In this document: positions 4,686 through 5,985 of the stretch, piece by piece
Layout: each line of letters starts with the position of its first letter
Position numbering within the stretch: the stretch's first letter is position 1
DNA from: Candidatus Aenigmatarchaeota archaeon
GTDB lineage: Archaea; EX4484-52; B79-G9
Direction of reading: 5' to 3'
Assembly (NCBI GenBank): GCA_023142905.1
Contig: JAGLIP010000061.1
Coordinates: forward strand, 1-5,985
Length of the DNA stretch: 5,985 bases
Notes under the pieces: model-generated
Databases searched by the model: none
Told to the model about the DNA's origin: nothing
Seen by the model: the letters and a program-made list of their open reading frames with translations, nothing else
Made by a program: the position numbers and the translations under genes

Positions 4686-5985
4686 ATGATTTCAAATAGA
4701 ATGTTGTTCGTTTTGACTATGGTTTTGGCTTATTTATTGATAGGTTCAAACGCATATGCCTCAAATAGTATTGATGTAGAGACCTTGTCTTTCAGTGATG
4801 TACGCCCCACAATAGGCGATGTTGTTCTTGTTGACTTTCGGTTTGAAACCCGTTCTTCAGGCAGTCAAAAAGTAGTCGTATATGTATATGTTGACGGAAA
4901 GCTCCACAACAAAAAAACAGAATACCTTTATGATGGTGTTTATGAGCGCAGATTCTATATTGATACTTATGATCTTGAACGAGGGACATATGATGTAAGG
5001 ATAACCGCGAAAATATACGATGACCGCGGCTATATAGATGATACCGACACAAAAAACAAATACCTTTATGTAAAAGGCGAAGTAACAGACTCAAGAGTCT
5101 GCTACCACTACTATGATGATTATTATACCGACTATTACTATGACGGATACTGCTATACATATACACCGACCATATTCAGGGTTGATGACAGGCATATCAC
5201 AATAACACAGGTGGCTTATGATAAGGCCGCTGCTAAATATGAAAAAATTCCTGTAAAAATTTATGTAAAAAATGACGGGAAATACACTGAATCTGTAAAA
5301 CTTTCAGTCGAGATTAACGGCGTTGCCACAACAACAGACAGGGAGCTGATTTACAGCGGTGATGAGCGCGCAAGAATAGTGTATGTAAATGCTCCCGGAA
5401 CAATCGGCACCCACAATATAAGAATAAAGGCAGAAAGCTATAATGACCAGCATATTGTTGAAGATTTTCTGGAGGTTATAGGAACAACGCTTTCAGCAAC
5501 AATAAACCCCAAAGACACTGCAAAAACAGGTGAATGGATACACATCTATGGATACGCCATGGATGGAAATTACGGTTCAGACAATGCTGTTAGAATATAC
5601 AAGGATTCCTCTTATATTGAACAGGTAATGCCTAAAAGCACAGGATATTACTCGGCATATGTCCGTTTCTATGATGCGGGAGAGCACATGATTCGCGTGC
5701 GTGTGGGCAGTCTTGAAAAAACAAAACAGATATTTATTGAAGGCGCTCCTAAAACTACGGAACCAATAACATACCCGATTGTAACAGATGTTACTGATAC
5801 CTCAGATACCAAGGCAAATGAAAAAGAAGATACCTACGAAACGACAACAAATAATTATAATATTACAAACAACAACATCACAAACAATGATATAACAAAC
5901 AATGACATCACAAAGAAATATTATACTGTGGTTGTTGTTACAGACGAAAACAAAACAGTAACTGTAGATGGGACAGATATAACAA
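4686..5985 (+). CDS. large secreted surface-type protein with Ig/CARDB-like modules (3' end beyond the window)
   Basis: The frame is open from ATG 4686 to the right edge: 433 residues with no stop. Residues 1-25 are a signal peptide (MISNR, hydrophobic core, cleavage near AYA|S). Three beta-sandwich-like modules follow: about 28-130 (PTIGDVVLVDFRF ... GTYDVRITAKIYD), 170-266 (CARDB-like: VPVKIYVKNDG-type strand at 189-198, GTHNIRIKAE at 241-250) and 268-353 (ATINPKDTAKTGEW ... GEHMIRVRVG). Between the first two lies a tyrosine-rich stretch bracketed by C139 and C156. From about 354 the chain is Thr/Asn/Asp-rich, with NIT and NKT sequons and a TNNxI repeat. It is probably exported and exposed at the cell surface (S-layer-associated, adhesin or pilus-like), but the C-terminal anchor, which would settle this, is not in the window. 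Strong BRE/TATA and Shine-Dalgarno signals suggest high expression. I do not recognise the family. Confidence 0.85.
   Translation, partial: MISNRMLFVLTMVLAYLLIGSNAYASNSIDVETLSFSDVRPTIGDVVLVDFRFETRSSGSQKVVVYVYVDGKLHNKKTEYLYDGVYERRFYIDTYDLERGTYDVRITAKIYDDRGYIDDTDTKNKYLYVKGEVTDSRVCYHYYDDYYTDYYYDGYCYTYTPTIFRVDDRHITITQVAYDKAAAKYEKIPVKIYVKNDGKYTESVKLSVEINGVATTTDRELIYSGDERARIVYVNAPGTIGTHNIRIKAESYNDQHIVEDFLEVIGTTLSATINPKDTAKTGEWIHIYGYAMDGNYGSDNAVRIYKDSSYIEQVMPKSTGYYSAYVRFYDAGEHMIRVRVGSLEKTKQIFIEGAPKTTEPITYPIVTDVTDTSDTKANEKEDTYETTTNNYNITNNNITNNDITNNDITKKYYTVVVVTDENKTVTVDGTDIT
5100..5162 (+). other. tyrosine-rich Cys-bracketed segment of the surface protein
   Basis: Residues 139-159 of the gene at 4686 contain 11 tyrosines with Asp, His and Thr between them and cysteines at 139 and 156, the only two cysteines seen in the 433 residues. 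The segment sits between two beta-sandwich modules. A disulfide-closed aromatic loop is a reasonable guess. Confidence 0.7.
5847..5909 (+). repeat. 15-base tandem repeat encoding TNNxI
   Basis: Three consecutive 15-base units at 5865-5879, 5880-5894 and 5895-5909 follow ACA-AAC-AAY-RAY-AT(C/A) and encode TNNNI, TNNDI, TNNDI. A diverged 18-base unit (TNNYNI) precedes them at 5847-5864. The period is in frame with the surface-protein gene. Most differences between units are at third codon positions, which points to selection on the peptide. Confidence 0.75.

Noticed and set aside
4792..5166. Minus-strand open frame of 124 residues rich in His, Ser and Arg opposite the surface protein
   Set aside because: It is the antisense of the Tyr/Asp-rich coding stretch; its composition follows from TAT/TAC/GAT codons. 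It has no Shine-Dalgarno or TATA box and no domain-like pattern.

Overview
The window looks like a piece of an archaeal chromosome, AT-rich with mixed-strand gene order. The archaeal reading rests on TATA-box promoters with TSS-to-start spacing that suggests leaderless mRNAs for some genes, GGTGAT/GGAGTGAT-type Shine-Dalgarno sites for others, and gene content: an archaeal-type TruD, a membrane-anchored winged-helix regulator, CorB and AmrS. Lysine-rich proteins, low GC and compact spacing would fit a DPANN-type or similar uncultivated lineage, but the sequence here does not fix the phylum.

Layout. At the left edge the 5' end of truD (tRNA pseudouridine synthase) runs off the window on the minus strand. 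It diverges from a small conserved archaeal-type gene (252-662, +) whose C-terminal proline/leucine motif faintly recalls SecB-like proteins. That gene meets, tail to tail with a 17-base overlap, a secreted/membrane-anchored winged-helix protein (646-1608, -). Just upstream of the latter on the same strand is a conserved-looking 148-residue protein of unknown function (1639-2085, -); the two are probably co-transcribed. An AT-rich 164-base spacer follows, then amrS (2250-3236, -), a radical SAM enzyme of the AmmeMemoRadiSam family, and 44 bases further corB (3281-4507, -), a CNNM/CBS-pair Mg2+ transporter-like membrane protein.

From a 178-base divergent promoter region, a large secreted surface-type protein (4686 to beyond the right edge, +) reads out of the window. 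It has a signal peptide, several beta-sandwich (Ig/CARDB-like) modules, a Cys-bracketed tyrosine-rich segment and a Thr/Asn-rich tail with a 15-base/5-residue tandem repeat and N-glycosylation sequons. It has no stop in the window.

No RNA genes, insertion sequences, CRISPR arrays or clear horizontal-transfer scars were seen. The genes do not form one obvious pathway: tRNA modification, ion transport and a radical SAM enzyme sit beside three proteins of unknown role. The least explained are the surface protein, the membrane-tethered regulator with its 148-residue partner, and the small SecB-like candidate.
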